DNA of 64,000 nucleotides from Ulva prolifera (GCA_023078555.1 CM041199.1:1488001-1552000), one strand, 5' to 3'; positions 13,643-26,685 are shown, counted from the first letter of the stretch. Notes: a model not told the origin generated them from the letters alone. Made by a program: numbers and translations.

Positions 13643-14072
13643 ACTGGCAGTGCTGCCGCGCGGCAGCAAAGTACGCAGGCACGACTGCACCGAGATTCGG
13701 CCGCTCAATGCTCCAGCCAAAGATTCACTTGACTAGCTCATGGACGAGTGTTTCAGGTAGTGCGAGCCCGCCAGGTCGCAGGCGGAGCAGACTGCGCGCG
13801 CTAGTACAGCTGTGCAGAGGCTGTGCTGACGGAAGCAGCGCACGTGACCAATTTTGGGCACATCCTGATATACCGTACTAAACTAAAAGCAGGGACATCT
13901 AGGCCAGCGTTACATGGGGTCTAGGTCTACAACTTCCAGTCCTTGTTGGATGTGTGGCCCCGACAAATCATGATTAACTATACCTAGCTGAGTACCTAGA
14001 AAACCCAGCGTGACGCGTTACATGTCCATGCTTCTAGTTAAGTACGGTATATCTGCTGGCGGAGTCCATCTT

Positions 14073-14165
14073 TGGCTGGAATCACCGGCAGGGCCCCGCA
14101 GGGCTGTGCTACGCGCTCGTGCCCGGCATAGTGCCATGAATGAGCGAGTGGTTTTGCGAGTGCAT
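14073..14165 (+). repeat. diverged direct repeat, copy A
   Basis: This stretch, containing CACCGGCAGGGC and later GAGCGAGTGGTTTTGCGAGTG, matches 15325-15412 in the same orientation with a few small gaps. The two copies bracket about 1.2 kb. Confidence 0.65.
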
Positions 14166-14688
14166 TCTGAGAAACAGCTCCATGCATATACATGGCCGGG
14201 CCGCTCTGCTTGCCAGTCATGATGTCACCACGCTCGAGGGCGCATGCAACCTGGCACGGCTGCGCAGCTGAGCTTGCCGTGCGGCCACCATATGGTCGAG
14301 CACCCTCCTGCTCTCCCAGGCGCTGCGCCTGACCGATGCGGAGTTCATGTTGTGCATCAGGTATCTCCTGGGCCTGTCTCCAGCCCCTCCCAATGCCGTC
14401 GGCTCGCGCTGCGTATGCGGCACGTGCGTACAGCCGCATAATCTCGACCGCGCAATGAAGTGCACACACAAGTCGGGGACCTGGACTTCGCGCCACAACA
14501 TCGTTGAAAAACAATGGCGCGAGATCGGGTCCCACGCATGTGTGGCATCCATGGCACGCGCATCCGCGCACATCGGCGTTCGTCCGCGCGCGGCGTGCGG
14601 ATGCTCCATGGCAGGTTGGTGCTGGCCCGCCAGAGCGGCCCCCCCCTGACCCGCCACAGCCTACCCCCCATGGCCAGTCGCGGGCCCT

Positions 14689-15030
14689 TTGCGCACAGCG
14701 ACTTCGCCCGCGGAGTCGACGGCTGCGGCCCCGCCGCCGCCACCGGTCGCGCGCGCGGCTGCGGCGCCGGCGCTGACATCTGCTGAGGCCGTTAATGCCG
14801 GTGCTGGACACAGCGCCCACATGGGGCGACCCGCGCCGGACGCCGCGCAGGCTGCGGCACCGGCGGCGCCGGCGGCAGGAGGTGGCCAGGGTGCGGCAGG
14901 GCCTGCGGAGCAGGCTGCGGCTGCGCGAGCGGAGAGGCTGGAGGAGGTGCTCACGGCGTTGGCCCGAGACAAGATGGGGGACATCTTGTTTGTGAATAGG
15001 GGATGTGTCGATTGTGAACCCATGTGCTGA
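14689..15030 (+). other. Ala/Pro-rich open frame between the direct repeats
   Basis: A 113-codon GC-rich open frame, low-complexity (Ala, Pro, Gly) apart from a helix-like C-terminal part (RLEEVLTALARDKMGD). It lies between two direct repeats and could be a relic of a mobile element or one exon of an unseen gene. No family is recognised, and the minus strand is also open here. Confidence 0.25.
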
Positions 15031-15324
15031 TACCTACTGCGGCCGCGGGCGGGTCGGGAGGGCGGGGGTGCTGCGGTGGCGCGGGACGTGCAGAAACGCG
15101 CTGCTTATCGTTTGTACGACCCTGATGCGTATAGTTTTGTGCCGTTGTCGCATGAGACGCATGGTCGCTTGGGATAGCCTGCTATGGATAACTTGAATCA
15201 GCTGGCGGAGTTTCCGTCTCGGTGTGGTAAGGTGAACCGTGCTTTGTTTGTGACGAATTCTCTGCGCCGGTTGAGTGTGGCTTTGTGCAAAGGGAATGCT
15301 TATGTGCTCCGTGCGGGGCTTCAA

Positions 15325-15412
15325 TCCTATGCTGGTATTACCGGCAGGGCGATGGTGCGAGCTCGTGCGCGGCCTTGTGCCATGACTGAGTGAGTGGATT
15401 TGCGAGTGGGTT
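15325..15412 (+). repeat. diverged direct repeat, copy B
   Basis: Partner of copy A at 14073. It shares TTACCGGCAGGGC, then GTGCCATGACTGAGTGAGTG and TTTGCGAGTG with single-base differences. It lies at the 3' end of a 69-codon open frame (15184-15393). Confidence 0.65.
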
Positions 15413-16501
15413 TCGGCCTCTGTCCTTTGTAACTATATAAATAATTTCAAATGACAGAGGTCGGGGTTGCAGCTGGTACATATGCAAGGCAGAAGCCACG
15501 GCGGATTGCTTCGCTGCCTGTGCCGGCATGTCCTGGCGCATGTCACATGACGGTCTCTCGAAAGATGTGGAATCCATCAATTGGTACCTCAAATATAAAG
15601 GCCACTTCACTGGATTGCCTCAGACGACAACGGCATGCGTGTGTGACGCAGGGTTATGTCAACGCCAGACAGCCCACCCCGCCCCATGTGCTGATGTGCC
15701 GAGGCGTGTGAGATGTGGCGTGTGCTAGCTGGCATAAGTGCCTACCTTTTTCGCCTATATTTGCCTTCCTTGCAATCTGCTGGCCCCGTGCTTCCTTCAG
15801 ATAAAGTCAGCACTGCCGGAGCCGCACAGGGGCACAGCACAGCCAGGCCACACCGCAGCAATTACACCACATACAGATCAACTGCAAAGTGCAGCTGTGT
15901 GCGTTGTGTGGAGATCCATCCACAGCTTGCACAGCTGCGGCAGCGGGAATTACAGCACCACGCAATACACATCTTGAATCAGAGCCCCCCTTCCCCCCTC
16001 CTCCTCCCCCCCGCCCCAAGGAACGCACTTGAATCAGATGGTCGCAGCCCCCTGCTTCCACGCACACGCACGCCCAAGACGGTGCCCCCGAGTTACATGG
16101 GCAGCGCACGTATCTCCGGCACAATGCATGCGCCTGTGGCGTGCGCCTCGCCGCCGTGGGTGGTAGGGCGGCCCCGGGCGGCAGTAGCCGCTGCACAGCA
16201 TGCGCCGCCAGCATCCCGCATGCGGGCCCCTCTGCGGGCGCTGCTGCCTCGGCCTGCAGCAGCTCACGCTCAGCTTGAGCTCCCGCCAAGCCAGGGCCAG
16301 CAGCTGGCAGCGACTGCCCAGTCCCAGTTTCTCTGTACTTTCCGCTGTTTCCCTCCACTCTGTGAGTCCGTGTGGGCTCCCGGCGGGAGACACCTTGCGC
16401 TGTTGGCCACCTCCCAGCTCGCACCGCGTCATGGCGCACGAGGGGCAATGCGGCTGGTGATGCCGTGCGGCGTCGGCCACAGATGCAGTTGCAGCTGTAA
16501 A

Positions 16502-16606
16502 GAGTAAAGTCAAGTAAACCTGAATTTTCTGAGCCGTATCCTACTGGACATTGACAACTCCGAGTTCACGGGACCACAAATGCCGAAGGGGTAAACCACC
16601 TGTAGC
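16502..16606 (-). mobile_element. SINE-like repeat, truncated at its 5' end
   Basis: On the minus strand it matches the 3' half of the copy at 9512: CAGGTGGTTTACCCCTTCGG, GTGGTCCCGTGAACTCGGAG, then TTGTCAATGTCC and a TTTACTTGACTTTAC tail. It begins abruptly at CAGGTGG, as expected of an incomplete reverse-transcribed copy. Confidence 0.75.
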
Positions 16607-16857
16607 TGTAGCTGTGCCACAATTGCTACAGCTGTCACCCACTCGGGAGCACGGCCACGCAGGCCTGGCCGCAGGGTGGCCTCAAGCCGCCCAGTTGCGG
16701 AAGCCAATCACAGTGTGGGGCCCAGGCGGGAGTGGTGAGTCCGGGTCGGCCATCACACATGCGCACCGACGGGGTGTGCCAGCTGGGGAGTCCATCTCTA
16801 GCCCTGGACCATGGAGGCAGCCACACATGCGCTTGAGCGCTTGGCGAGCGGCGTGCC

Positions 16858-16972
16858 CGCACACGTGGTCATCCCAGCTACCCAGAGTGATTACTGTCCT
16901 CGAGGATGTCAGGGTTGTAAGGAATCGGCTGAGTATATCCAGATTCGCTTTGCTTTAATCTATCCGCCGGGT
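16858..16972 (+). mobile_element. SINE-like repeat, strongly diverged
   Basis: It follows the same order of blocks as the other copies: CACACGTGGTC, a decayed middle, then CCAGATTCGCTTTGCTTTAA. Identity is clearly lower than between the copies at 9512 and 16502, so it is an older insertion. Confidence 0.5.
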
Positions 16973-17394
16973 CACAGGGCCTGGCAGAGTCGAGAGCTCA
17001 TCGATTGAGCAGTGCGAGCCGAGGAGGATGGCCACTGGGGCGACCGTGGCGCCCCGTGGGAAGCCGAGTTCTACTAGCAGGCTTCCTCTAGAGCTGGCCC
17101 ATACTTGTTGCAGCAATAATATTGTTGCGTATGGGTCGATGGGCCGCAAAGCATGGGCCAGTCTGCTGCAGATCCCTGACACCAGTTGCAGTTGATGATC
17201 AGTAATACTCTCGCGCAGCTGTCCAGGCAGACCGCTGCATAGGGCCAACACTGTGCGGGCCTGCGTCGAACTTTGTGCCCCTGTGGCGCTCTGTGCGGAT
17301 CAGAGCCCTGCCTGGGCCCACGCGGGCCTTGACTGGATGTTGTCAGCATTGATACATGGCGCAGCAGATTTGTGCCTGGTGTCGGCGCATGTGC

Positions 17395-17532
17395 GTGAGT
17401 GTCGTCTAGGGGGGTTTTCCAGGTCACTTGCCCCTTCTGCTCAGTGCATGTGGTCTCGGTTATCTGGAGTTGTCAATGGCCTGTTAAGAGGATACAGTCA
17501 TGTCAGTCCAGATTCACTTTGCTTTACTTCAC
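17395..17532 (+). mobile_element. SINE-like repeat
   Basis: It contains GTCGTCTAGGGGGGTTTTCC, GCATGTGGTC, GAGTTGTCAATGGCC and the tail CCAGATTCACTTTGCTTTAC, all in the order seen at 9512 (read on its own strand). Confidence 0.7.
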
Positions 17533-18612
17533 ACGGCGACGGCCTTGACGTTTGACACAACGCTTTCAACCGTTTTGTGCTTTGGATTTACTGTGAGTGC
17601 GATTGATGCGGAGGGGATTCTTTTGCTGTGTTTTTCTATGCCCGTTCACTTTTCTGTACAAATCGTGCATGGTGCGGGCTTGATCTGCCTGTCGATCTCG
17701 AGCCGTTTGCTTGGCTATGTTGCAGTGCAAAACATACACATATGGTGTCCACATACACCACCCTCTCAGCTGAAGAGGTGTCTCCGAGGCATGCTTCTCA
17801 GAGGCAGATGCACTACCTTCCAGGGGCATCTCAAACTTTGTGACTGCCTGGCAGCTGCACAGACCATCAATTTTGGCACAGAACGCCGTTATGGTCTGCT
17901 AGTACCGCAGAAGCAGTTTGAGGAGGCAAGTGATGATGGCTCAAGCTTGCCACGAGCACCAAGTGTCAGGATATCAACATGGCAGTGGCATTCGTGAACG
18001 CAGCTAGACTTGGCCGATCTGGGAGGACTTGGGCAAGTATCTGGACAGTTATCAGTGCAGGTTGTCGCAGTTGGCAAGAAACAGGGAAGCCTCCTCACTG
18101 TGTGAGCACTTGCACAGAAATATGCTTCATGCAACGGGGCACTAGCACGGTTGCTCATGTGCTGCTGCCATCCGTTGAGTCAACGGTGCACTGCCGCCCA
18201 CATACATCTGAACAAGACGTGCCCAGCAAGGTTTCATGTCTCCCAAGGAACGCCAGGCGGTTTACAGACCATGACGTTTGCGTCCGTGGACACACGCCTC
18301 TTGAAAATGGGCTGGCACGACCCGGTCCCATGCAGGCACTGCATGCGTAATGCAAATGTACTTCAAACAGTTTGTTCCTGCGGAAGGCGTCATCGGTGCG
18401 CGTCACATTTCCCGCATGTTTCACAGACCTATGCCTCATTGCTGGGCGTGGACGTGATGGTGCGGCACATACGTCCACACTGCTCTCTAGACGAAGCTGT
18501 ATGAACTTGAAAAGATGGCATCTCCTATACACACGACTCGAATGTGTCATGCGCTCGCCGAATTTGCTGCTGCTTCTTCTGACAGTTAACATTCCGTCGC
18601 AGGTTTACCCAC

Positions 18613-20612
18613 CTGACGCGCCGGCTCGTAAATATGCACGCCTGAAGCCTTGACACATCCACATTCAGCAAGAGGTACTCAATGACAGCGGATGCCACGC
18701 TGCATTCATACCGCCCTGCAAGCTCTGCAACTTGCGGACAGGTGTGTTGCACCAAGGCTGCTATCGGTGATAAGATCCGAGCCCTGCATGTGTCCGAAAC
18801 CGACCACCGAGCAACATCAGCTTGTTCCGCTTCCAACGCGTTGCAACGGTTCTGCGTTTGGCTCACCATGTCGCGCATGCGTGAGCTGCGCGAGGGTGTA
18901 GAGCTGATAGAATGATGCGAATGCACCCGACACGTCGCGCCATGCACCACAGCGCGCAGGGATGAACAGTGGGATGGGACGCCAAAAACCGTCCGTGGCC
19001 GTGTGTGTACTACACGTGTTGAGACAGGATAGCGTTTTTCGGATGACGTCAGAGATCCAGTCAACACATAGCCTCAAATGGGACGAACTGAGACGTCATG
19101 ACCGTCGTCAAACCATCTCCCGACAAGTCAACGGCATGTGTTGAAGGGCCCATGTCGGAGCACCGCGGAACACGACGCAAATAATACCCAACTGGTTGAA
19201 GCCACGCACGTATGAACATCCCATGGCAAGTGTACAGCGGTGGGGGGCTCCGGGCACCACGCAAGGCCATCATCTGGGACATGCGCGTGCCTGGATTTGC
19301 GCATGAATCTCACTTGTCCAGGACTTCTGGCCGTGAGCCGTCAAACTTGTGGTGTGAAAGTGGCTTGCAATGCATGCGGACATGCACAACGAGCACGGCG
19401 ATCTAGTGCTGATTATCAGCTGCATCGACGGCGTGCCACGGCTTGGTGTCTATACCAAACGCTGCCAAATCCAATCCAGCCATCGCAATTTCGCATGATG
19501 TCCAGAACAGCTGCTGCTGGACTGCCCGCTCCTGCACAGCCTGTGTGGCACACACGTATAGCTTGCTCACGCGAATTCAGCGGCAAGGCAGAAGCCATAT
19601 CATGTGGAAACTGTGATTTAAGCTGAGAGTAGTGGGCCTGCGCTCGAGCGTATCGCGATTGAAGGCTGCCTGCTTTGTATTACGTCGGTCCAAACCTGCA
19701 GCTATGTCCGGCGTCAGCCCCAAAGAGCACGCCATGGATCGCATCATGATGCAGATGTCAGAGCTCATTATCGTTATCCAGTCGGTAAATGACAAACGAG
19801 GCCAACCGGCTGTTCTGAAGTCTTTTCAAATGTGCGCTCTCTTCATCAACATGTAGCTACACAGACATGGGCTTCAAGCACGTTATCATATGCTTTCCTA
19901 CGATATACAGTCCCACTGCTCCCCGTGCGAAGGCGTGTCCTCCTCGCGGACGTGCATCCATTCTTGGGCAATGGCGCTTGCGGACTCGGCGTCGCAGCCA
20001 AACGCATGGCCATTGATCGCACGGTTGTTGCTGATCGCGCAAGAATGGTCGATGTGTGTTTGTTTCTGTTTGTATCGAGTCAATTGGCTTGGCCCCGCTG
20101 TGACCCCGTAACACCAGAGCTCTAGCGCTCGAGGTGAAGACAGCGTCCCGTTGAATTCTGTGCAGACAACAATGACTCTGCTCACTGGTTTGGAACAGAT
20201 CGCCGGTAGTCGATGAGCACCAGTCTATCTCATTGCCAACCGCTGCAGTGCACATCAGGTCAGCACAGCTTTGACACCGGCGGTTCGGTTCATGGCGACA
20301 CGTCTATGTTCGTGCACCTGCCTACATTCCAGCCCCTGTCACGTCTAAATGTAGCCGATACTACAATTGCAAGGCTCGATCATGGCTAGGCGGTTGTGCT
20401 CGCACAGCCAGGAAGCGGTACATTCACGTCCCGCGCTCGGTGGCGGACAGCACCGGACAGGAGTGCCTCTTCAGTTGCCCTGGCCCTTGCCACGGAATTC
20501 GGAATGTTACGGTGCATCTCGTGCCTGAGCCATGTCAAGCTTTGCACCTGAAACGAACAGCGGATCTTATCAGCCTCTCCTCGTAGACCATCACGCATGT
20601 CTCTTACAGCAT
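18613..20612 (-). CDS. candidate multi-exon gene, incomplete
   Basis: Three minus-strand blocks look like exons: 20454-20612, 19902-20030 and 18613-18885. Each has GT and AG at its edges. The second and third join in phase (phase 2), whereas the first needs a further unseen exon. Parts read AVRDMRDGLRGEADKIRCSF, then INGHAFGCDAESASAIAQEW, then QVAELAGRYECSVASAVIEY, a helix-rich character unlike the surrounding chance frames. No family is recognised and neither start nor stop was found. A competing plus-strand exon at 19704-19784, beginning MSGVSPKEHAMDRIMM, would lie in its second intron and may belong to the gene on the right instead. Confidence 0.35.
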
Positions 20613-20795
20613 CTGCTACCAGGCCTGCTCAAAGTGACATCACAATCCAGATTCGGGGTACTCTATGTGTAGCAAGCATCGCTGGACATGCTGTTCAGTG
20701 CGCCACTTTCTGATTGCGGGGCACGTTGTTGATGTCGCACGTACGTCCAATCAACCGTGAAGATCCATCACCTTCCACCGCCCACCTCTCTGCAG

Positions 20796-23105
20796 GTATC
20801 TTCAAGGAGTTTTTAGCAGAGCCATCCAAAGCGATCCGAGGGAGCCTCGGCCGTCGCACGTCATCCAGAAGGTCTCGGGAATCCTTGCGAGAGCGATCAA
20901 GCGCATGGAGAAAATCGACGACATGTTCGACCAATCTGGATCATGGAAAGATGTCCAAGAGGTGGTGCGTCTTCTGCGCAGTTACGCCTGTGCACTGTGT
21001 GTCTGTGGTCCTGCATGCTGCAGCAACAACAGGCCATGTAGACATTGTTTACAGAAGAGTGACTGGGAATAGACAAACACAACAAAAAGAACCTCTGCCG
21101 AAACAACAGCAAAACACACGGCCAGCCCGGCAGCACCAGACATGCCACGCAGACAGTATGAGAATGGCGTTTTAACATACTACCAGTCACTTGCGGCGCG
21201 TACCTCATTCGCAAGCGGTCGTCTCAGCTGAAGTCTTGAGGCGTCGAGGTGGCTCTCCACAGCACCCTGAACTGAGCAACTCTCGTTTTTGTTTTGTCAG
21301 GCTGCACCGCACCATGATCTGACCCGAAATGCTTCACATTGACCAAACAACAACATCCAAATCCAGCATTCCAATACGCACATTGACTTATCAAGCAATG
21401 TCTGCTGTATCTACCAGCGCGGATATTGCAGAGCCACAAACTCCGGTTCGCCGACAGGTAATATGCAGATCTGCGGTGGCATCTGGGTGTTCCAGCAATG
21501 CGTGTGATGCAGGGAGCTTTCAAGTCCATGATGAAAGACCTGAGAATGTACATCCAGATGCTCAACCTGTCACCACAGGCAGATCACAGTGGGGCGCTGC
21601 ACGCCTCGCCCCACGCTGACTCAGCACCATTGCAACACGAGTACTCCCCTGCAACCTCGCCGACACACTCCCCTGCCACAGTCTCCTCCCACCCCACGCC
21701 ACGGACGTCGTCGCCACGCCGAGTCCCACGCGGGGGAATGAGCGCGTCCGTGATCGGTGCGAAGATGGCTCGGCGCGAGCTAGAACTCTCGCTCGCTGCT
21801 GCGCAACTCGCGCCGCCCGTGCAGCGGCTGTGTCCGGCTGCGCCGGACGAGCGGCCGCCGCAGCCAGCCGCCGCGATGCCAAGCACGCTACCGCACGGTC
21901 TCGCTCACGAGCTCGAGAACACACAGGACAGCACGATGGCAGAATTTGGCATGCATGCCCACCCGGCCAACCCGCGCGGCGCCGGGTCCGGCTCCGGACA
22001 GCCCCCTCCCGGCCCCGTGGTCGCGCTGCAGGAGTATGCAGATGTAGCGGACCTACCTTTTATCCCGACCACCGCAGCGAAACGGAGCAACCCCGCGACA
22101 GTGTCTGACAGCGATGGCGCGTCGTCCCTCGCGCCCCCGGGAACATCACGGGCAGTGATGGAGATCCGGGAGGCAGCGAGCCGCGTGCTGTCCACACAGC
22201 AGGCGGCCGCTGCATCGCTTGCGGCCGGGCGAGATGCGCGTGATGCATTTGGCGGCGCGGCCAGTACGCCGGAAGGCTCCACGCACGGCCCGTGCGCGCC
22301 GCTGTCCCGCAATGCGCCCGGCACGCTTGGCGACGGCGACTCAGCGCCGTGCCTCTGCTCGAGCCCCCGCGGCGCCGAGCAGCTCTTCCTGCACAAGAGC
22401 CCCTCCCACGCAGTCGCCGGCGGCGCTGGGGCCATGGCGAAGGCCTCCCCCGATGCGCTCGCAGCCGCACGGCAGTCTTACGCGATCGATCCCGCCGGCG
22501 GCGCTGCGGCGGGGCCGCGCCGGCCCGGCACGGCGACGGCCGCGCCCGCGTCCGGCACGAGCGCCGGCACGGCCGCGTCTGCGGCTACCGCCCCGGCTGA
22601 CCTCGCGGCCGCCGCGGCCGCGCTCCAGCCGCCGCCCCCGCGCAACGGCCTTCAACCGCAGCCTGTCTCACGGCCAACCCCCGGCTCGATCTCCCCGCCG
22701 ATTCTCTACGGCAAACTGCCGGGGCCTCTGTCCGGGGCACCAGGATCCCCCGTTGCCCACCAGAGCAGTGCTGCGTCCGCGTCTACAAGCGTCTCAAGTG
22801 GGCACAAGCTGCCGGCGTACCGGCTGCGGTCACAGGCGCCGCCGGCGCCGGCGTCCCCGGCGCGTGTGCCCGGCTCGCGCGCGTCATCACATCAGTACGC
22901 GCTGGAGGATGTGTCGAACAAGTTTGCGGCGGCGTCGGTGTCGGGGTCGGCGATGAGCGGGACGGCGATGAGCGCGACGGGCGCGATGGCCGGGTTTAAC
23001 AGTGACGGCAAGGCCGGGCTGGCACGGCCGCGCGTGCCGCCGCCCCCTGCCCCCGGCTGCTCGCTGTCCGCGATCTTCTGCCGCGGCTCCGCTCCTCGAG
23101 ACTAG
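20796..23105 (+). CDS. Ser/Pro/Ala-rich protein, 5' end unresolved
   Basis: Two exons are supported: 20796-20961 and 21513-23105, joined in phase 0, giving at least 585 residues. The first begins mid-codon, so at least one upstream exon is missing; 19704-19784 is a possible but phase-incompatible partner without another exon. The N-terminal part is helical and conserved in look (GVFSRAIQSD, VIQKVSGILARAIKRMEKID, then FKSMMKDLRMYIQMLNL). The rest is about 500 residues of Ser, Pro, Ala and Gly with SPATSPTHSPAT-like stretches, probably disordered. No known domain was recognised. GC rises sharply through the last exon. It may be a regulatory or scaffold protein, but that is only an inference from composition. 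Confidence 0.6.
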
Positions 23106-24477
23106 TCCGCTCAGGGTGACACCAGGCATGTCCCACATGGACGCTGCGCTGTGCCGTGCCCATGGGCTCCGCCCCCGCCTGCCGGAGTCGGTGGTCCTGG
23201 CGAGTGTCATGACGGTTGGGGGGGGGTGGAATATGTGGTGGATGTTGCCACTTGTGACACGCTCCGCCAGCAGCAGGCTAGTGCATGCGGCAGCCGGAGT
23301 TTTGCCATTAGGGGTCAGGGCAGCGTTGTAGGCGCTGAAGCAGCGTGTGCGCCTGTACGAAATAAGCCGGGGGCGGGGCGCCCTCTGTACGCTTGGGAGG
23401 TGGGGCGGGCTGTCTGCAACGGTGCCGTGCTGGCGATGATGCTGCAGTGTCGCAGTCTGTCGTTTTTTGTGCGTGTCTTTGAGCCGTGTGCGTGCAATTG
23501 TTTGTGGTGTAGAGTTGGATGCGGTGGCAGGCATGCTGCCACCTGCAACAAGATGTGGCTCCACACGAGGGGCCGGTGGTCAGCATTGAAATGGGTACAC
23601 CGCTGCAGGCTTGCAGTACTGTGGGCGATTTAGACTTTGAGTTGGGGACGCTTGTGTTGGAGCAGCGCTAGCAGCGGCTAAGGCTGGCATGCGCCGCATG
23701 CAGTGCAGGGGATCAGAGAGGGCATGTAGTCGTGTGTCGCAGATTCTGTGCTAGGTCAATAAGTCAAGCTGTTATGCTGAAGCCGAGTATCGGTATGGTC
23801 ATGGGCAAGCTGGTGTGGCTTTTGCACGGGGTGCCAAGTGGCACTCCGTTGGGAATATTTCATGATGGTTCTATCTGTTGCGGGGTGTAATTGGTATCGA
23901 CGGCTGAGCTTCGACGGCCGCTCGTGATTCTGGCTGTCTGCTCTGTTCATCTGCCTGTAGCATGCACTGTGTTGGTGTGGTGACCAACCTCAGGCGCTGC
24001 AACGCATCTCTTCCAAAAAATCTATAACATTTCCTTGGGAACTGGAATTTGGTAAAATTATAGCCTACTAGCTGAAGTGCCTTGGCGATGCAGTTGCCTT
24101 TGGATCGTTGCTTTTGAAGACCGTAGCGGGCCAGGCTGCATGCCTTGCGACTACATGCAACCATTGCGTGGCGTTCGGACTCTGATCATGAGTTCCTAAG
24201 ACATCCATTGAAATCAAGTATTATATCATAGGCCGATGCGGCAAAGTACATGCGCGTGCTCAAGTCGTGCAAGAAATGAGACAATTCCTGGCTGTGCTGT
24301 CCATGGATGCCATGCATGCACCGCGTTGCAAGGTTGCCATATATCGCATGATTTCTGCGCACGGCGTGTATGTCACGGCATTATCGGTTGGGCGACCCCA
24401 TAATTTGATGGTGTGCTGCGTGCCCGCTGCTGATACTGTAGTTTGCTCATGCGGCTGGCGTGCTCACTCGCGTTCGC

Positions 24478-24500
24478 CCCCCCCCCCCCCCCCCCCCCCC
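24478..24500. repeat. poly-C run upstream of the splicing-factor gene
   Basis: About 22 consecutive C lie roughly 95 bases before the start codon at 24595, so in the promoter or 5' untranslated region. Confidence 0.9.
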
Positions 24501-24594
24501 CGACGATGATAGCGTGCCGGTAGTATCAGCGCTATAACGGCGCCTGAAGATATCGAAAGTGTTTGAGATTTTGTGTTGACGGCTGATCTAAGTC

Positions 24595-26685
24595 ATGTAT
24601 AACGGAGTTGGCTTGCTCACCGCCCGTGGCTCCGGTACGTCCGGCCATGTGCAAACGAACTCGTTCAACATCAGGAATAGGCCTTGGCAAGACGTCAACA
24701 CTCGTGAAAAGAAGCTTGAACGGGTCAAGAAGCCTGATGAGCGCATCCTTGAACATGAGCGAAAACGAGCAGTTGAGCTCGAGTTGGTGGAGCTCGCCGA
24801 GGAACTGGAAGAGAAGGGGTACGGTCACGGTTCACTCACACAGCCCATTGGCACTGTACGAGAATGTATCCTTGCCTCGGCTCCATTGCTAATGACACCT
24901 CTTGGCCTTGTGCTTAGCCACAACCTGCGGTGGGCACACAGCTCCCGCTCTGCTGCAGGTACTCCCAGGCTGAAATTGATAGCAAAATCAACGAAAAAAG
25001 GATTGAACTCCACAAACAGTTCGCCTCTATGACTGCGGAAGACAATCAGATGCAGTTGAAGGGTAGAGATGATACCCATGCCCTGGCCAAGCGAAAAGAA
25101 ATAGAAATGAAGCGTGTCGCAGCAGCATTCGGAGTCAGAGAGCGGAGAGAGGTGTGCTTCCGCGACGGATGCGGGCGCATGATCCAGCTCGATCAGGATT
25201 CAGCATTGGTTTGGCCTGCAGGAAGCTCCACCTCCAGCATCTGCGCCACAGACTGCACCCGCTGCACCAGACCAACCTCTTCCCAAGCCCAAATTGGACA
25301 AGTTCGAGCAAGAGGCCAAGGCTCTCGAGGACAAGCTATTGCGGGAGGAGGACGCAGAGATTGCCCGAGAAAAGTACGGCTTGCTTCCACCCACCAGCCC
25401 CATGCCTTCATGCCACACTACGCCGAGAGAGCCCACACTGTAGACATCTGCCCATATTTGTTCGGAAGTGGTCCTTCCAATACAGGGGTAATCGATTTTT
25501 TGAAGCTGGCCATTCCTGGGAGGCATCGCTGCATCACAATAACGAAGCTAGAGCTGAACATCTCCATGCTTGTGCTCACAAACACACATGTTTATCGACG
25601 ATGCTGTGTGGCGGTGCAGGGAGAAGCGGATGAAGAGAAAGGAGGAACGGCGGCTGAAGAAGGAGGCCAAAGCCGCGGCAGAGGAGGAGGCGCGGGAGAA
25701 GGCGCGTCGAGAAGAGGAGGAGCGGCAGCGGGTGCTGGAGGAGGAGGCTCGGCAGAAAGCTGCAGAGGAGGCAGAGCGGCAGCGGGAGCTCGCGGCGCAG
25801 CATGCCGCCGTGCGTGAGGCGCAGCGTAGCCGGGACGAAGCCCGGTTCGCGCGCTCACGCCGCGACGATGCGCCCAGGCACGCCGACGGCCGGAGAGGCG
25901 GTGACGGGCGGGGCCATGAGCGGGACCGCCGCGACCACCACAGCTCGCATGAGCACCGGCATGACCACCGAGAGGGCGGCTACGAGCACGGTCGCTGGGG
26001 GCGAGAGGACCGGGGCCGCGGGCGCGACGTGCGGTTGCAGCCGGAGGACTCGTTTGAGGAGGAACGCTGGGACGGGGGCTCCGGGGGCGGGCGGGGGTAT
26101 GGGCGGCCGCCGCGGCAGCACGACCGCACGGCCGCGCGGCATGACAGCGACTCGGAGGACGGGGAGGAGCGAGGCGGCGGGGGCCGGGACTGGAGCCGTG
26201 GGGTCGGTATGGGGATGGGGATGGGGATGGACTCGCGGGGTGAGCCCGGGCGTGGGGGAGGGGAACGCCGGGAGCGGGACGGCGGCGGGGACCGGTGGAG
26301 GGGCGATCGTGGCGGGAGCCGGGAGCGCGGCCGCGAGGAGCGTCGGGAGCGGGATACGGAGCGGGGAGGTGAGCGCCGGGGTGACAAGCGTGACCGTGCG
26401 GGCGACCGAGGGGTGTACGGTGGCGATGAGCGTGAGGGCAAGCGGGTGGCCCGGCGGTCGCCGTCGCCGCCGCAGCATCGTCGGGAGCGGGAGCGGGCGA
26501 GCAGGCGGGCGCCTGCAGCGCTGCAGCGGTCGCCGCCGCGTGCGGCCGCGGCGGCGCAGCGGAGCGTGTCCGCGTCTCCGCCAGGGCCGCCGAGAGCCGG
26601 GTCCGCGGAGCTGGGCCGCGCCGCGGCGAGGTCCGCGAGCGTGAGCTCGGACAGCCTTTCATTCGGCTCATCAGATTCGGACTAG
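24595..26685 (+). CDS. CWC21/SRRM2-like spliceosome protein
   Basis: Spliceosome-associated protein expected in the nucleus, where the cwf21 domain contacts the Prp8/Snu114 region of the catalytic spliceosome (family knowledge). Exons 24595-24818, 24959-25151, 25222-25373 and 25620-26685 join in matching phases and give 544 residues. The N-terminus MYNGVGLLTARGSGTSG and the helical cwf21 segment around DERILEHERKRAVELELVEL and GYSQAEIDSKINEK match SRRM2/Cwc21 proteins. A highly charged coiled coil follows (KRKEERRLKKEAKA), then an Arg-Asp-Gly-rich region with Arg-Glu and Arg-Ser dipeptides and a short GMGMGMGMG repeat, ending in a Ser-rich DSLSFGSSDSD tail. This is longer than yeast Cwc21 and much shorter than animal SRRM2. 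The last exon is extremely GC-rich, and its antisense frame is open but is a shadow. Confidence 0.9.

Noticed and set aside
19704..19784. possible first exon (MSGVSPKEHAMDR...) of the Ser/Pro-rich gene
   Set aside because: It looks like coding sequence with a good donor, but its phase does not fit the next exon at 20796 and no linking exon was found.
25592..26671. 359-codon minus-strand open frame
   Set aside because: It is the antisense shadow of the very GC-rich last exon of the CWC21-like gene; its product is only Pro, Arg, Ala and Ser.
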